From contig JAGAOA010000187.1 in the NCBI GenBank assembly GCA_017623955.1, positions 1 through 5,069 of the forward strand: a stretch of 5,069 bases of DNA. Reading direction: 5' to 3'. The stretch comes from Opitutales bacterium (GTDB lineage Bacteria; Verrucomicrobiota; Verrucomicrobiae; Opitutales; CAG-312). Under the pieces are notes generated by a model. It was not told where the DNA came from. It saw only the letters and a list, made by a program, of their open reading frames with translations, and did not search any database. The position numbers and the translations under genes were made by a program. Below, piece after piece: positions 1 through 5,069 of this stretch (its first letter is position 1; the number at the start of each line of letters is the position of its first letter).

Positions 1-285
1 GGTGTTGAAACTAGAGCCCAAATTGAAATTATAATTGAACAGAGCAACGTACCTGTGGTTGTCGATGCTGGTTTGGGCCTTCCATCTCATGCGGCGGAAG
101 CTATGGAGATTGGTGCTGATGCTGTTATGATTAATACGGCTGTGGCTATTGCAAAAAATCCATTAGCTATGGCAAAGGCTTTTGCTATGGCTGTTGAAGC
201 TGGTAGATGTGCTTATTTAAATGCACGTAGTCAACATTCGTTCAAAGCGAGTCCAACAAGTCCGCTTACGGCTTTTTTAGATTAG
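1..285 (+). CDS. thiG: Thiazole synthase ThiG, C-terminal part (5' end outside window)
   Basis: This is the last 94 codons of ThiG, open from base 1 and ending at TAG 283-285. ThiG is a cytoplasmic TIM-barrel enzyme. It condenses 1-deoxy-D-xylulose 5-phosphate, the ThiS thiocarboxylate sulfur and dehydroglycine into the thiazole phosphate of thiamin. Visible family signatures are [20 protein letters not shown], then [12 protein letters not shown] (the phosphate-binding end of the barrel), [14 protein letters not shown], and a C-terminal SPLTAFLD tail typical of ThiG. The Schiff-base lysine lies upstream, outside the window. The full protein is usually about 255-265 residues, so roughly 160 are missing. 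thiH starts 4 bp after the stop, so the two are almost certainly cotranscribed. Any TPP riboswitch would be upstream and not visible. Confidence 0.95.
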   Translation, partial: GVETRAQIEIIIEQSNVPVVVDAGLGLPSHAAEAMEIGADAVMINTAVAIAKNPLAMAKAFAMAVEAGRCAYLNARSQHSFKASPTSPLTAFLD

Positions 286-289
286 TAAA

Positions 290-1416
290 ATGAAACAAAC
301 TTTTTTAGAACATCTAAATTCCTTAGATTTGCACGCATTGGCAAAGTTGCTACAAAATTCTACTTCTAAAGATGTAGAAAACATTTTGGCTAAGGGTAGA
401 GCTGATAATATAGAAGAATTCGCCACATTGCTTTCGCCCGTGGCGACATCGTATTTAGAAGATATGGCGGTATTGTCGGCTTCTATTACTGAGAAATATT
501 TTGGCAAAACTATGCGTTTGTTTGCTCCATTATATGTGGGCAATGAGTGTGTGAATAATTGTGTATATTGCGGATTTGCTCGGCGTCATGCTATTGAGCG
601 TAGAACGCTATCGCTAGAAGAGGTAGAAGCTGAAGTTCAAGCTATATATGATTTAGGATTTAGAAATATTTTGCTTGTTGCAGGTGAACATCCTAAATTA
701 GTGTCTTCTGGGTATATTGAAGATGCCATAAAAATAGCTTTGAAAAAAATACCCTCCGTATCTATCGAGATTGCTCCATCAAAAGAGGAAGATTACAAGC
801 GTTATGTTGATTGCGGTTGCGAGGGATTGACGGTATTTCAAGAAACTTACGATAATCAAGTGTACCCAACTCTTCATCCTTCTGGACCAAAGTCGGTTTA
901 TGAATGGCGATTGGCTACTCCGGAACGAGCAGCACGTGCGGGAATGCGTAAAATCGGATTAGGTCCGTTGCTGGGAGTGAATAATTGGTATTTCGAAGTC
1001 TTGGCTGTGGCTTTACACGCTCAATTTTTACTTAAGAATGCTTGGCGAAGTCAGATTTCTGTAAGCTTGCCTAGAATACGCCCAGCAACTAGCGGGTACA
1101 TTCCTAAACCAGAAAATATACCGAATGACCGTCAACTTATTCAAATTACTTGTGCGTTAAGAATTTTCTTGAGTAGATTGGCTATAGTTGTTTCTACTAG
1201 AGAAAGTCGAAAATGCGCGATGGAATGATGCGTATCGGGGTAACTCAGATGAGTGCATTCAGCAGTACTCAACCTGGAGGTTATGCTAATAGAAGCTCAA
1301 GTGGTGAACAGTTTCATATAGATGATGGTAGAACGCCAAAAGAATTTGCTCAGGCTTTACAAAAAATGGGTATCGAACCAGTTTGGAAAGATTTTGATGC
1401 TTCAATTGTATCGTAA
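290..1416 (+). pseudogene. thiH: 2-iminoacetate (dehydroglycine) synthase ThiH, interrupted by a one-base frameshift
   Basis: ThiH is a radical SAM enzyme that cleaves L-tyrosine to dehydroglycine and p-cresol. It supplies ThiG with the glycine imine and is the oxygen-independent alternative to ThiO. The first frame (290-1228, 312 aa) has the [4Fe-4S] motif CxxxCxxC at Cys87, Cys91 and Cys94 (ECVNNCVYCGF), then VAGEHPK, IEIAPS, QETYD and STRES. At STRES the frame drifts into RKCAME and stops. The family sequence resumes in the -1 frame from about 1210 as MRDGMMRIGVTQMSAFSST, then PGGYA and a typical end, EPVWKDFD, stopping at TAA 1414-1416. Joined, the protein is about 373 residues, normal for ThiH. 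One extra A in the A run 1210-1213 would restore STRES-RKM-RDG. The gene may be truly broken, an assembly or sequencing error, or rescued by slippage. It has no clear Shine-Dalgarno sequence; the ATG at 290 is chosen by its 4-bp spacing from thiG and the full N-terminus. Confidence 0.9.
1205..1215 (+). other. Frameshift site in thiH
   Basis: The upstream frame reads AGT CGA AAA TGC here. The downstream family-consistent frame reads AAA ATG CGC. Slipping back one base on the four-A run at 1210-1213, or adding one A, joins the two halves with the spacing expected between the STRES and RDG motifs. It is not a canonical X XXY YYZ slippery heptamer, and I see no obvious stimulatory hairpin just downstream. 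Confidence 0.75.
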
Positions 1417-2559
1417 TTAAGGTAGCAGTTCTACTGCGATGCTATCGGCATAGAGTCGCCCTTCTTCGGTTAGGGCGACTTTATCGTTTTCAAAAACTAA
1501 TAAATTTTCTTCTGCAAGATTTTTTAATGTGTTTACATATTGCGTAGAATTTGCCAAGGGGAATCTTTTTTGCAGTTGAGAAATATTGACACCTGCGTTC
1601 ATTCGCAATCCAAAAATCAATGCACTAGAAAACATTTCCTCGTCGTCTAAAATAACAATATCTTCGTATTGAGGATTTCTATTGTTTATTCCATCAGCCC
1701 ACGCTTTTAACATCGGCGTATTGCGAAAACGTTTGCCCGCAAATTGCGAAGCTGCTGATGGTCCAAAAGCAATCCATTCTGCCATATTCCACGTTGAAAG
1801 ATTATGCAAACATTGTGCTTGCGAAGTTTTTGCATAATTCGAGATTTCGTATTGAGAAAATCCCATTTGTTCTAGAGTGTGCATTGCAGTCAAAAATAAA
1901 TCGGCATCGATTGCGTTTTTTTCAAGTTCAACATCTGTTTTGGGCCCAACACAGGTAGATGTTCCACTTTCAAATTCTAAACAATACGCACTAATGTGGT
2001 CAACAGGCGTTGAAACTGCTTGTTGAATGTCTTTGTAAAAATCTTCTTTAGTTTGTCCATTAGTCCCAAAAATAAGATCTAACGAAAAATGTTGAAAGTT
2101 ACTTTCGCCCACTAAATCGATTGCTTTAAGTGTGTCGTCAAGTGAATGTGCTCTGCCTAAACGTTGCAATGTAATATTGGAAAAACTTTGTACGCCTAGT
2201 GATATTCGTGTTACTCCTATACGTTTGAATGTGTCGAGCTTCTCTTGCGTTATTGTAGATGGAGAAACTTCTACTGTCCATTCATCGATTGGCAACATCT
2301 CTTCGAAAATTGTTGCTATTTTTTCTATCTGTTTAGGCTTTAATATTGATGGAGTTCCTCCACCCCAGAACATTGTATTAACTTGTCTGTTTTGCTCTAC
2401 TTTATTTTTGAATAAATTTACTTCTTTATTTAGCGTATCTATATAATACTCAATATCTGTGTCTTTAGGTACCTTTTTGTAAAAACGACAATATCCGCAC
2501 GGTTTCGCACAAAACGGAACATGCAAATATACTCCAAATTTTTCAAAGATATACTCCAT
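1417..2559 (-). CDS. hemW: HemW-like radical SAM heme chaperone (coproporphyrinogen III oxidase-related)
   Basis: This encodes 380 aa from ATG at 2559; TTG at 2562 is an in-frame alternative one codon upstream. HemW family proteins are SAM- and [4Fe-4S]-binding relatives of HemN that bind heme and are implicated in delivering it to respiratory proteins. Motifs: YLHVPFC with CxxxCxxC at Cys17, Cys21 and Cys24 followed by RF (Phe at 26, as in HemW rather than the CxC of HemN); WGGGTPS at 65-71; VTRISLGVQSF at 116-126; SLDLIFG at 159-165; QYEISNYA at 236-243; and GLRMNAG near 317-323 leading into a HemN_C-type C-terminal domain (about 300-380) with LTEEGRL. The usual HNxxYW heme motif reads HNLSTW (252-257), with Thr for Tyr. 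The length is normal. The gene is convergent with thiH and the stops touch. The upstream region has no clear ribosome binding site. Annotation as oxygen-independent coproporphyrinogen oxidase would be less likely. Confidence 0.9.
   Translation of the reverse strand: MEYIFEKFGVYLHVPFCAKPCGYCRFYKKVPKDTDIEYYIDTLNKEVNLFKNKVEQNRQVNTMFWGGGTPSILKPKQIEKIATIFEEMLPIDEWTVEVSPSTITQEKLDTFKRIGVTRISLGVQSFSNITLQRLGRAHSLDDTLKAIDLVGESNFQHFSLDLIFGTNGQTKEDFYKDIQQAVSTPVDHISAYCLEFESGTSTCVGPKTDVELEKNAIDADLFLTAMHTLEQMGFSQYEISNYAKTSQAQCLHNLSTWNMAEWIAFGPSAASQFAGKRFRNTPMLKAWADGINNRNPQYEDIVILDDEEMFSSALIFGLRMNAGVNISQLQKRFPLANSTQYVNTLKNLAEENLLVFENDKVALTEEGRLYADSIAVELLP
1450..1490 (+). terminator. Candidate intrinsic terminator of the thiG-thiH operon, inside the hemW coding end
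   Basis: A perfect 9-bp inverted repeat (AGTCGCCCT at 1454-1462 and AGGGCGACT at 1472-1480) extends outward through a G-U pair and three A-T pairs to 1450-1484. Its loop contains C-TTCG-G, a sequence known to make very stable tetraloops. It is followed on the plus strand by the T-rich TTATCGTTTTC. It lies 34 bp beyond the thiH stop, antisense to the codons for VALTEEGRL of the HemW-like protein. The hairpin is clear. The terminator role is inferred, because the T tract is interrupted and coding constraint could also produce the repeat. Confidence 0.5.
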
Positions 2560-2756
2560 CAATTTTATTTGTTGCTATAAATTCTGCAAAACTTAGAATG
2601 TATTTCAACGCATTTTTATCTCGAAACTAGACTCGCAACTAATTTTTTTACAATGTTCATTCTTAAAGAATTTTTAATGTCTCTGACAGAAAATCTTTTT
2701 TTCTTGCAATACAAGAGTAAAATTTATAAAAGTTTCCTGATTATATTATAAATCTT
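2560..2756. promoter_or_regulatory. Divergent intergenic region between hemW-like gene and lipoprotein gene
   Basis: This 197-bp AT-rich gap must hold both divergent promoters. For the lipoprotein, TTGCAA at 2704-2709 and TATAAA at 2725-2730 (15-bp spacing, shorter than ideal) is the best candidate I can find; the start is at 2757. For hemW, TTGAAA lies on the minus strand near 2606-2611 without a convincing -10 partner. A short AT-rich palindrome occurs at 2659-2671 (ATTCT-TAA-AGAAT). No Shine-Dalgarno sequence precedes either start. All promoter assignments here are weak. Confidence 0.35.
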
Positions 2757-3653
2757 ATGAAGAATGTAAAAAATATATTATCATTTATTGTAGCAACTGT
2801 TGTGTTGTTCTTGACAGCTTGCTCTTCTGTTGAAAACACTACTCCTAGAACGATGCCAGAAAATCCTTCTCGCACTTATACTCTATCGATGAAGGTTGAC
2901 CTCAATGATAGTTCTGTTTCTGAAAAATCGTTCAAGCCTTACATTGTTATTGATGGGCTTGTTCATCCAATGAAATATGCAGGTGATGGCGTTTATTTGT
3001 ATGATTATGTTCTGCCTCGTGGCAGAAATAGTGCAAAGTATTACTTCCAATTTGAGTACGATATCAACAAAATTGCTAGTGGTATGCCGGCTCATCGTCG
3101 CTTGAAAAGCTCGGAAGTTTACGAATTTACAACTCAATCTAAGTTCGTTGTAAGTTTGGAAAGCACTCGCGGTAATGTAGGTTCGAAAATTACTTTGCTC
3201 GGCAAAGGATTTACTGAGGACGATAAAGTTCTTGTTGGCGGTGTTGAAGCAAAAACTGACTTTATTTCAGAGACTACTTTAAATTTCACTATCCCTTCTG
3301 TTGAATCTGGAAAAACTTATATTGTTGAACTAGCTTCTAATGATGGCAAAATAAAAATTGGCGACTTTAAAGTTGACGATGCTACTTTAGCTGTATCGCC
3401 AAACTATATTGACTTAAGAAGTGGCGAAACTACTCAGATTACTTTTAACATCGGTTTTAGAGCGCCTGCCGAAGGTTACGCTATTGACATAAAAACTAAT
3501 GTTCCAAGCTCGCTAATTATGGAAAACGTTATTGTACCTGCGGGCAAAAAGAGTGTAACTGTTCCGATTAAAGCAGGTGCTAGAGGTAGTGGCTTTATTT
3601 ATGTAAACGGTTTCGGTTTCAAGGAAGTTGCTATTCCTATCAACGTTCGCTAA
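2757..3653 (+). CDS. Lipoprotein with IPT/TIG-like domain, function unknown
   Basis: This is a 298-aa protein I do not recognise as a named family. The N-terminus is a type II signal peptide: basic MKNVKN, a hydrophobic stretch, and the lipobox LTAC with the lipidated Cys at 22. Ser-Ser follows the Cys, which favours outer-membrane rather than inner-membrane retention. After a Thr/Pro/Ser-rich linker come three probable beta-sandwich regions. The first (about 40-127) contains YIVIDGLVHPMKY and YYFQFEYDIN. The second (about 133-206) looks like an IPT/TIG immunoglobulin-like fold, with GSKITLLGKGF, VLVGGVEAK and a GKTYIVEL strand. The third (about 211-298) has an Ig-like pattern ending in KEVAIPINVR. 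There are no catalytic motifs. It is monocistronic by context, with a terminator 58 bp after the stop. A binding, adhesion or polysaccharide-handling role is conceivable, but nothing here shows it. Confidence 0.88.
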   Translation: MKNVKNILSFIVATVVLFLTACSSVENTTPRTMPENPSRTYTLSMKVDLNDSSVSEKSFKPYIVIDGLVHPMKYAGDGVYLYDYVLPRGRNSAKYYFQFEYDINKIASGMPAHRRLKSSEVYEFTTQSKFVVSLESTRGNVGSKITLLGKGFTEDDKVLVGGVEAKTDFISETTLNFTIPSVESGKTYIVELASNDGKIKIGDFKVDDATLAVSPNYIDLRSGETTQITFNIGFRAPAEGYAIDIKTNVPSSLIMENVIVPAGKKSVTVPIKAGARGSGFIYVNGFGFKEVAIPINVR

Positions 3654-3687
3654 AAAAACGTGCGAGAGCGCGTTTTCTTTGGAGGAG
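3654..3687. repeat. Inverted, hairpin-less partial copy of the downstream repeat unit
   Basis: The first bases after the lipoprotein stop form two inverted-repeat arms, 2 nt apart. AAAAACGTGCGAGA (3654-3667) is the exact complement of 3851-3864. The 18-base arm at 3670-3687 (GCGTTTTCTTTGGAGGAG) is the exact complement of 3752-3769. Downstream, the partners of these arms are separated by 81 nt containing a hairpin; here only 2 nt lie between them. The copy is therefore inverted and lacks the hairpin module. Confidence 0.8.
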
Positions 3688-3710
3688 TAGAACTTAATTT
3701 ATAATAGAAT

Positions 3711-3739
3711 AAAAAGAGTTTCAGTGAAACTCTTTTTTT
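3711..3739 (+). terminator. Rho-independent-type terminator after the lipoprotein gene
   Basis: A perfect 12-bp stem pairs AAAAAGAGTTTC (3711-3722) with its complement at 3726-3737 across a 3-nt AGT loop, ending in a run of seven T (3733-3739). It lies 58 bp after the lipoprotein stop. The A run on the left makes it symmetric, so it could also work on the minus strand. It sits inside the larger inverted repeat 3670-3687/3752-3769, whose arms also carry AACTT (3691-3695) and AAGTT (3747-3751), with a 3-nt TAG bulge. Confidence 0.85.
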
Positions 3740-3751
3740 GTGTATAAAGTT

Positions 3752-3986
3752 CTCCTCCAAAGAAAACGCTTTGCCCTCCATTTTGGTTTTAGCTTCGACT
3801 GCAGTGCATAGCACAGCAACGCTCGCTAAAACGCAAAAGCATCGGGACAATCTCGCACGTTTTTACTTCTTCCAACCCACGTTGGTTCTAAGCCTATTTT
3901 TTGGTTTAGTTTAACAAAAGTACATTGCGAAGCAATTACTGCCGGTGCCCATATTACAAAAAGATTACCGCCGGTGCACGTGTTGC
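3752..3986. repeat. Structured intergenic repeat, copy 1
   Basis: This is the first of two head-to-tail units with a period of about 226-229 bp. In order it holds: the arm GAAAACGC (3762-3769); a hairpin module at 3770-3850; TCTCGCACG (3851-3859); a small CCAAC/GTTGG hairpin (3872-3885) followed by a T run; the hairpin ATTGC-GAA-GCAAT (3924-3936); CCCATATTACAAAA (3948-3961); and a second 29-bp sub-repeat (3964-3990). The core 3851-3961 aligns by eye to 4077-4186 with about a dozen substitutions and one gap. I see no credible coding sequence in it. Confidence 0.8.
3786..3832. repeat. Hairpin module of repeat copy 1
   Basis: An outer perfect 8-bp stem pairs GTTTTAGC (3786-3793) with GCTAAAAC (3825-3832). 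An inner tip reads TGC-A-GTGC, ATA loop, GCAC-A-GCA (3800-3818), which is 7 bp with one A-A mismatch. A 6x6 internal loop separates the two. The matching tip in copy 2 is CGTAC-ATA-GTACG, keeping the ATA loop while one pair changes from G-C to A-T. This module is absent from the inverted copy at 3654-3687. Confidence 0.7.
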
Positions 3987-3990
3987 AAAA
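3935..3990 (+). repeat. Two tandem 29-bp sub-repeats
   Basis: Two consecutive copies start at 3935 (ATTACTGCCGGTGC...) and 3964 (ATTACCGCCGGTGC...), each ending in CAAAA. Over 27 aligned bases they differ at five positions. In repeat copy 2 the first sub-repeat is kept (4160-4186) and the second is decayed (4189-4205, AATACGGTTGGTGTCC). A further remnant may lie at 4220-4234. Confidence 0.65.
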
Positions 3991-4205
3991 GAAAACGCTT
4001 TCGGCTGTTATTTGGTTTCGTATCGCCTCACGTACATAGTACGCTACGGCTCACAAAACACAAATTCCAGCTCGAATCTCGCACGTTTTACTTCTTCCAA
4101 CCTAAGTTGGTTCTAAGCCGTTTTTTTTGTTTAGTTTGTCAAAGGTACATTGCGAAGCAATTATCGCCGATTCCCATATTACAAAAGAAATACGGTTGGT
4201 GTCCA
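3987..4205. repeat. Structured intergenic repeat, copy 2
   Basis: This is the second head-to-tail unit, directly abutting copy 1. It has GAAAACGCTTT (3991-4001), a 78-nt hairpin module (3999-4076), TCTCGCACG (4077-4085), CCAAC/GTTGG (4097-4110) followed by eight T at 4121-4128, ATTGC-GAA-GCAAT (4149-4161) and CCCATATTACAAAA (4173-4186). The module tip is CGTAC-ATA-GTACG (4031-4043) over a GCC/GGC stem. Unlike copy 1 it lacks the CTCCTCC sequence before its first arm. The most divergent part is the module flank; the hairpin positions are the best kept. Confidence 0.8.
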
Positions 4206-4372
4206 TAGAATAGAAAAGCATTATACTGCCGATTTTTTTGAAGTTTTTTACTTTACAAATATGAAATAAATTGTTTTTATTCATCGTAAATCCCTGTGAA
4301 GTGTCTAATTATTGTTATCTGAAAATAAATCACAGGCGATTTAAATTTTAATTAAAAAAAATAGAAACAATT
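4206..4372. promoter_or_regulatory. Upstream region of the SDR gene with an inverted repeat
   Basis: This AT-rich leader must contain the SDR promoter, but I find no convincing -35/-10 pair. An inverted repeat CCTGTGA (4293-4299) and TCACAGG (4330-4336) is spaced by 30 bp. Outside it, ATCG (4283-4286) pairs with CGAT (4337-4340) after a 6-nt bulge. It could be an operator pair or a 5' UTR stem. An A-rich stretch, but no Shine-Dalgarno sequence, precedes the ATG at 4373. Confidence 0.35.
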
Positions 4373-5069
4373 ATGGCAAAGAATGTAATTATCACAGGTT
4401 CATCGCATGGTATAGGTGCGGCAACAGCAATAGCTTACGCAAAGAACGGTTTTAACGTTGGCGTAAACTTTTATAAAGATGAAGCAGGTGCAGAAGATAC
4501 TGCGTCAAAAGTGAGAGCGCTTGGAATGAAAGCTGAAATCTATAAGGCTGATGTCAGTGAATGTTCGCAGTGCGAAGAAATGATGAACAAATTTATTGCT
4601 GATTTTGGTAAGGTTGATGTTCTCATCAATAATGCAGGTGGTGCTTTAAAAATGCCAGAAGGTGGGTTTGACCAAATGCCAATGACATATTGGGATTCTC
4701 AAATTCGTTTAAATCTCAGTCACGCTGCATATTGTTCACGCGTGGCAGTTGCTGATATGAAAAAGAATGGAACGGAAGGTCGTATTATCAACATCAGTTC
4801 TGTACACAGTATCGTTACATACGTAAAGCGTAAGACCATTCCATATTGTGCAGCAAAGGGTGGTTTAAATATGTTTACAAAGTCGCTTGCATGTGAAGTT
4901 GCAAAAGATAAAATCAATGTAAATTGTGTTGCACCTGGTTTTATTATGACAAAGCTTTCGTATCGGTATACACAAGAAGAAATGGATGCATTTATGCGTA
5001 AGATTCCAGTTGGTCGTTTGGGTACTGTTGACGATATTACTCCTATGATTTTGTTCTTGGGCGATGCAG
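4373..5069 (+). CDS. SDR-family oxidoreductase, FabG-like (3' end outside window)
   Basis: The reading frame is open from ATG 4373 to the window end, giving 232 codons. It is a classical short-chain dehydrogenase/reductase, cytoplasmic and NAD(P)-dependent. The cofactor motif TGSSHGIG is at 8-15, then AD at 59-60, NNAG at 86-89, and the catalytic tetrad Asn114, Ser143 (NISSV), Tyr158 and Lys162 (YCAAK). INVNCVAPGFIMTKL follows at 181-195, and IPVGRLGTVDDI near 211-222 is typical of the FabG/glucose-dehydrogenase group. Classical SDRs of this type are about 245-260 aa, so only some 15-30 residues are missing. The substrate cannot be told: 3-oxoacyl-ACP reductase or a sugar/polyol dehydrogenase are both possible, and no fatty-acid genes are in view. 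The start is the first ATG and sits 7 residues before the TGxxxGIG motif, as is normal. Confidence 0.92.
   Translation, partial: MAKNVIITGSSHGIGAATAIAYAKNGFNVGVNFYKDEAGAEDTASKVRALGMKAEIYKADVSECSQCEEMMNKFIADFGKVDVLINNAGGALKMPEGGFDQMPMTYWDSQIRLNLSHAAYCSRVAVADMKKNGTEGRIINISSVHSIVTYVKRKTIPYCAAKGGLNMFTKSLACEVAKDKINVNCVAPGFIMTKLSYRYTQEEMDAFMRKIPVGRLGTVDDITPMILFLGDA

Noticed and set aside
1..290. TPP riboswitch for the thi genes
   Set aside because: The visible sequence is coding throughout. Any riboswitch would sit upstream of the operon, outside this window.
1202..1215. Programmed -1 frameshift in thiH
   Set aside because: It is not accepted as the main explanation. The site is only a four-A run, no canonical slippery heptamer or downstream stimulator is evident, and ThiH is not known for programmed shifting.
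3650..3850. Minus-strand open frame of 66 codons beginning MSRCFCVLASVAVLC
   Set aside because: It looks signal-peptide-like but reads through the hairpin module, the terminator and the inverted repeat arms. The composition is explained by the repeat, not by a gene.
3935..4205. Possible CRISPR array
   Set aside because: The 29-bp sub-repeats are tandem with almost no spacer between them and are imperfect, and no cas genes are present.
3654..4205. Insertion sequence or transposon
   Set aside because: There is no transposase frame and no target-site duplication that I can identify. A non-autonomous repeat remains possible and is reported as such.
3925..4208. Overlapping plus-strand open frames of 63 and 87 codons
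   Set aside because: They run across the repeat units, encode the repeats (PILQK appears twice), are rich in Cys, Tyr and Arg, and overlap each other in two frames. They have no protein-family features.
4102..4284. Minus-strand open frame of 60 codons
   Set aside because: It overlaps repeat copy 2 and the AT-rich SDR leader, with a lysine/asparagine/isoleucine-rich product and no recognisable motif.

Overview
The window is AT-rich and carries five protein-coding loci: the 3' end of thiG, a frame-disrupted thiH, a convergent hemW-like gene, a lipoprotein gene, and the 5' part of an SDR oxidoreductase. They are separated by one unusually structured non-coding block of about 720 bp. The organism is probably an anaerobic Gram-negative bacterium. 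ThiH and HemW are both oxygen-sensitive radical SAM proteins, and the lipoprotein has a type II signal with Ser-Ser after the Cys. From memory, the HemW-like protein resembles Verrucomicrobiota (Opitutae-like) versions in its CxxxCxxCRFYK start, HNLSTW motif and GPSAASQ segment. That placement is inference, not a database result. None of the starts has a clear GGAGG-type Shine-Dalgarno sequence.

Layout. Positions 1-285 hold the last 94 codons of thiG, followed 4 bp later by thiH (290-1416). Together they build the thiamin thiazole ring: ThiH makes dehydroglycine from tyrosine and ThiG condenses it. ThiH is read in two frames, with a one-base deficit at an A run near 1210-1213. Its stop codon directly abuts the stop of the convergent hemW-like gene (1417-2559, minus). 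A strong hairpin inside the hemW 3' coding end (1450-1484) is placed to end thi transcription. A 197-bp divergent intergenic region leads to the lipoprotein gene (2757-3653, plus), which has an IPT/TIG-like domain in the middle.

The block 3654-4372 has no credible gene. It begins right after the lipoprotein stop with nested inverted repeats around a rho-independent-type terminator (3711-3739). It continues as two head-to-tail diverged copies of a unit of about 226 bp (about 3758-3986 and 3987-4204), each with a hairpin module, a small T-tailed hairpin, a conserved attgc-GAA-gcaat hairpin and 29-bp sub-repeats. The inverted flank at 3654-3687 matches the unit with its roughly 80-nt hairpin module missing. 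The stem tips of the two copies differ by a compensatory base-pair change. This mosaic, BIME/MITE-like repeat is the most unusual content here. An SDR (FabG-like) gene starts at 4373 and runs off the window end.
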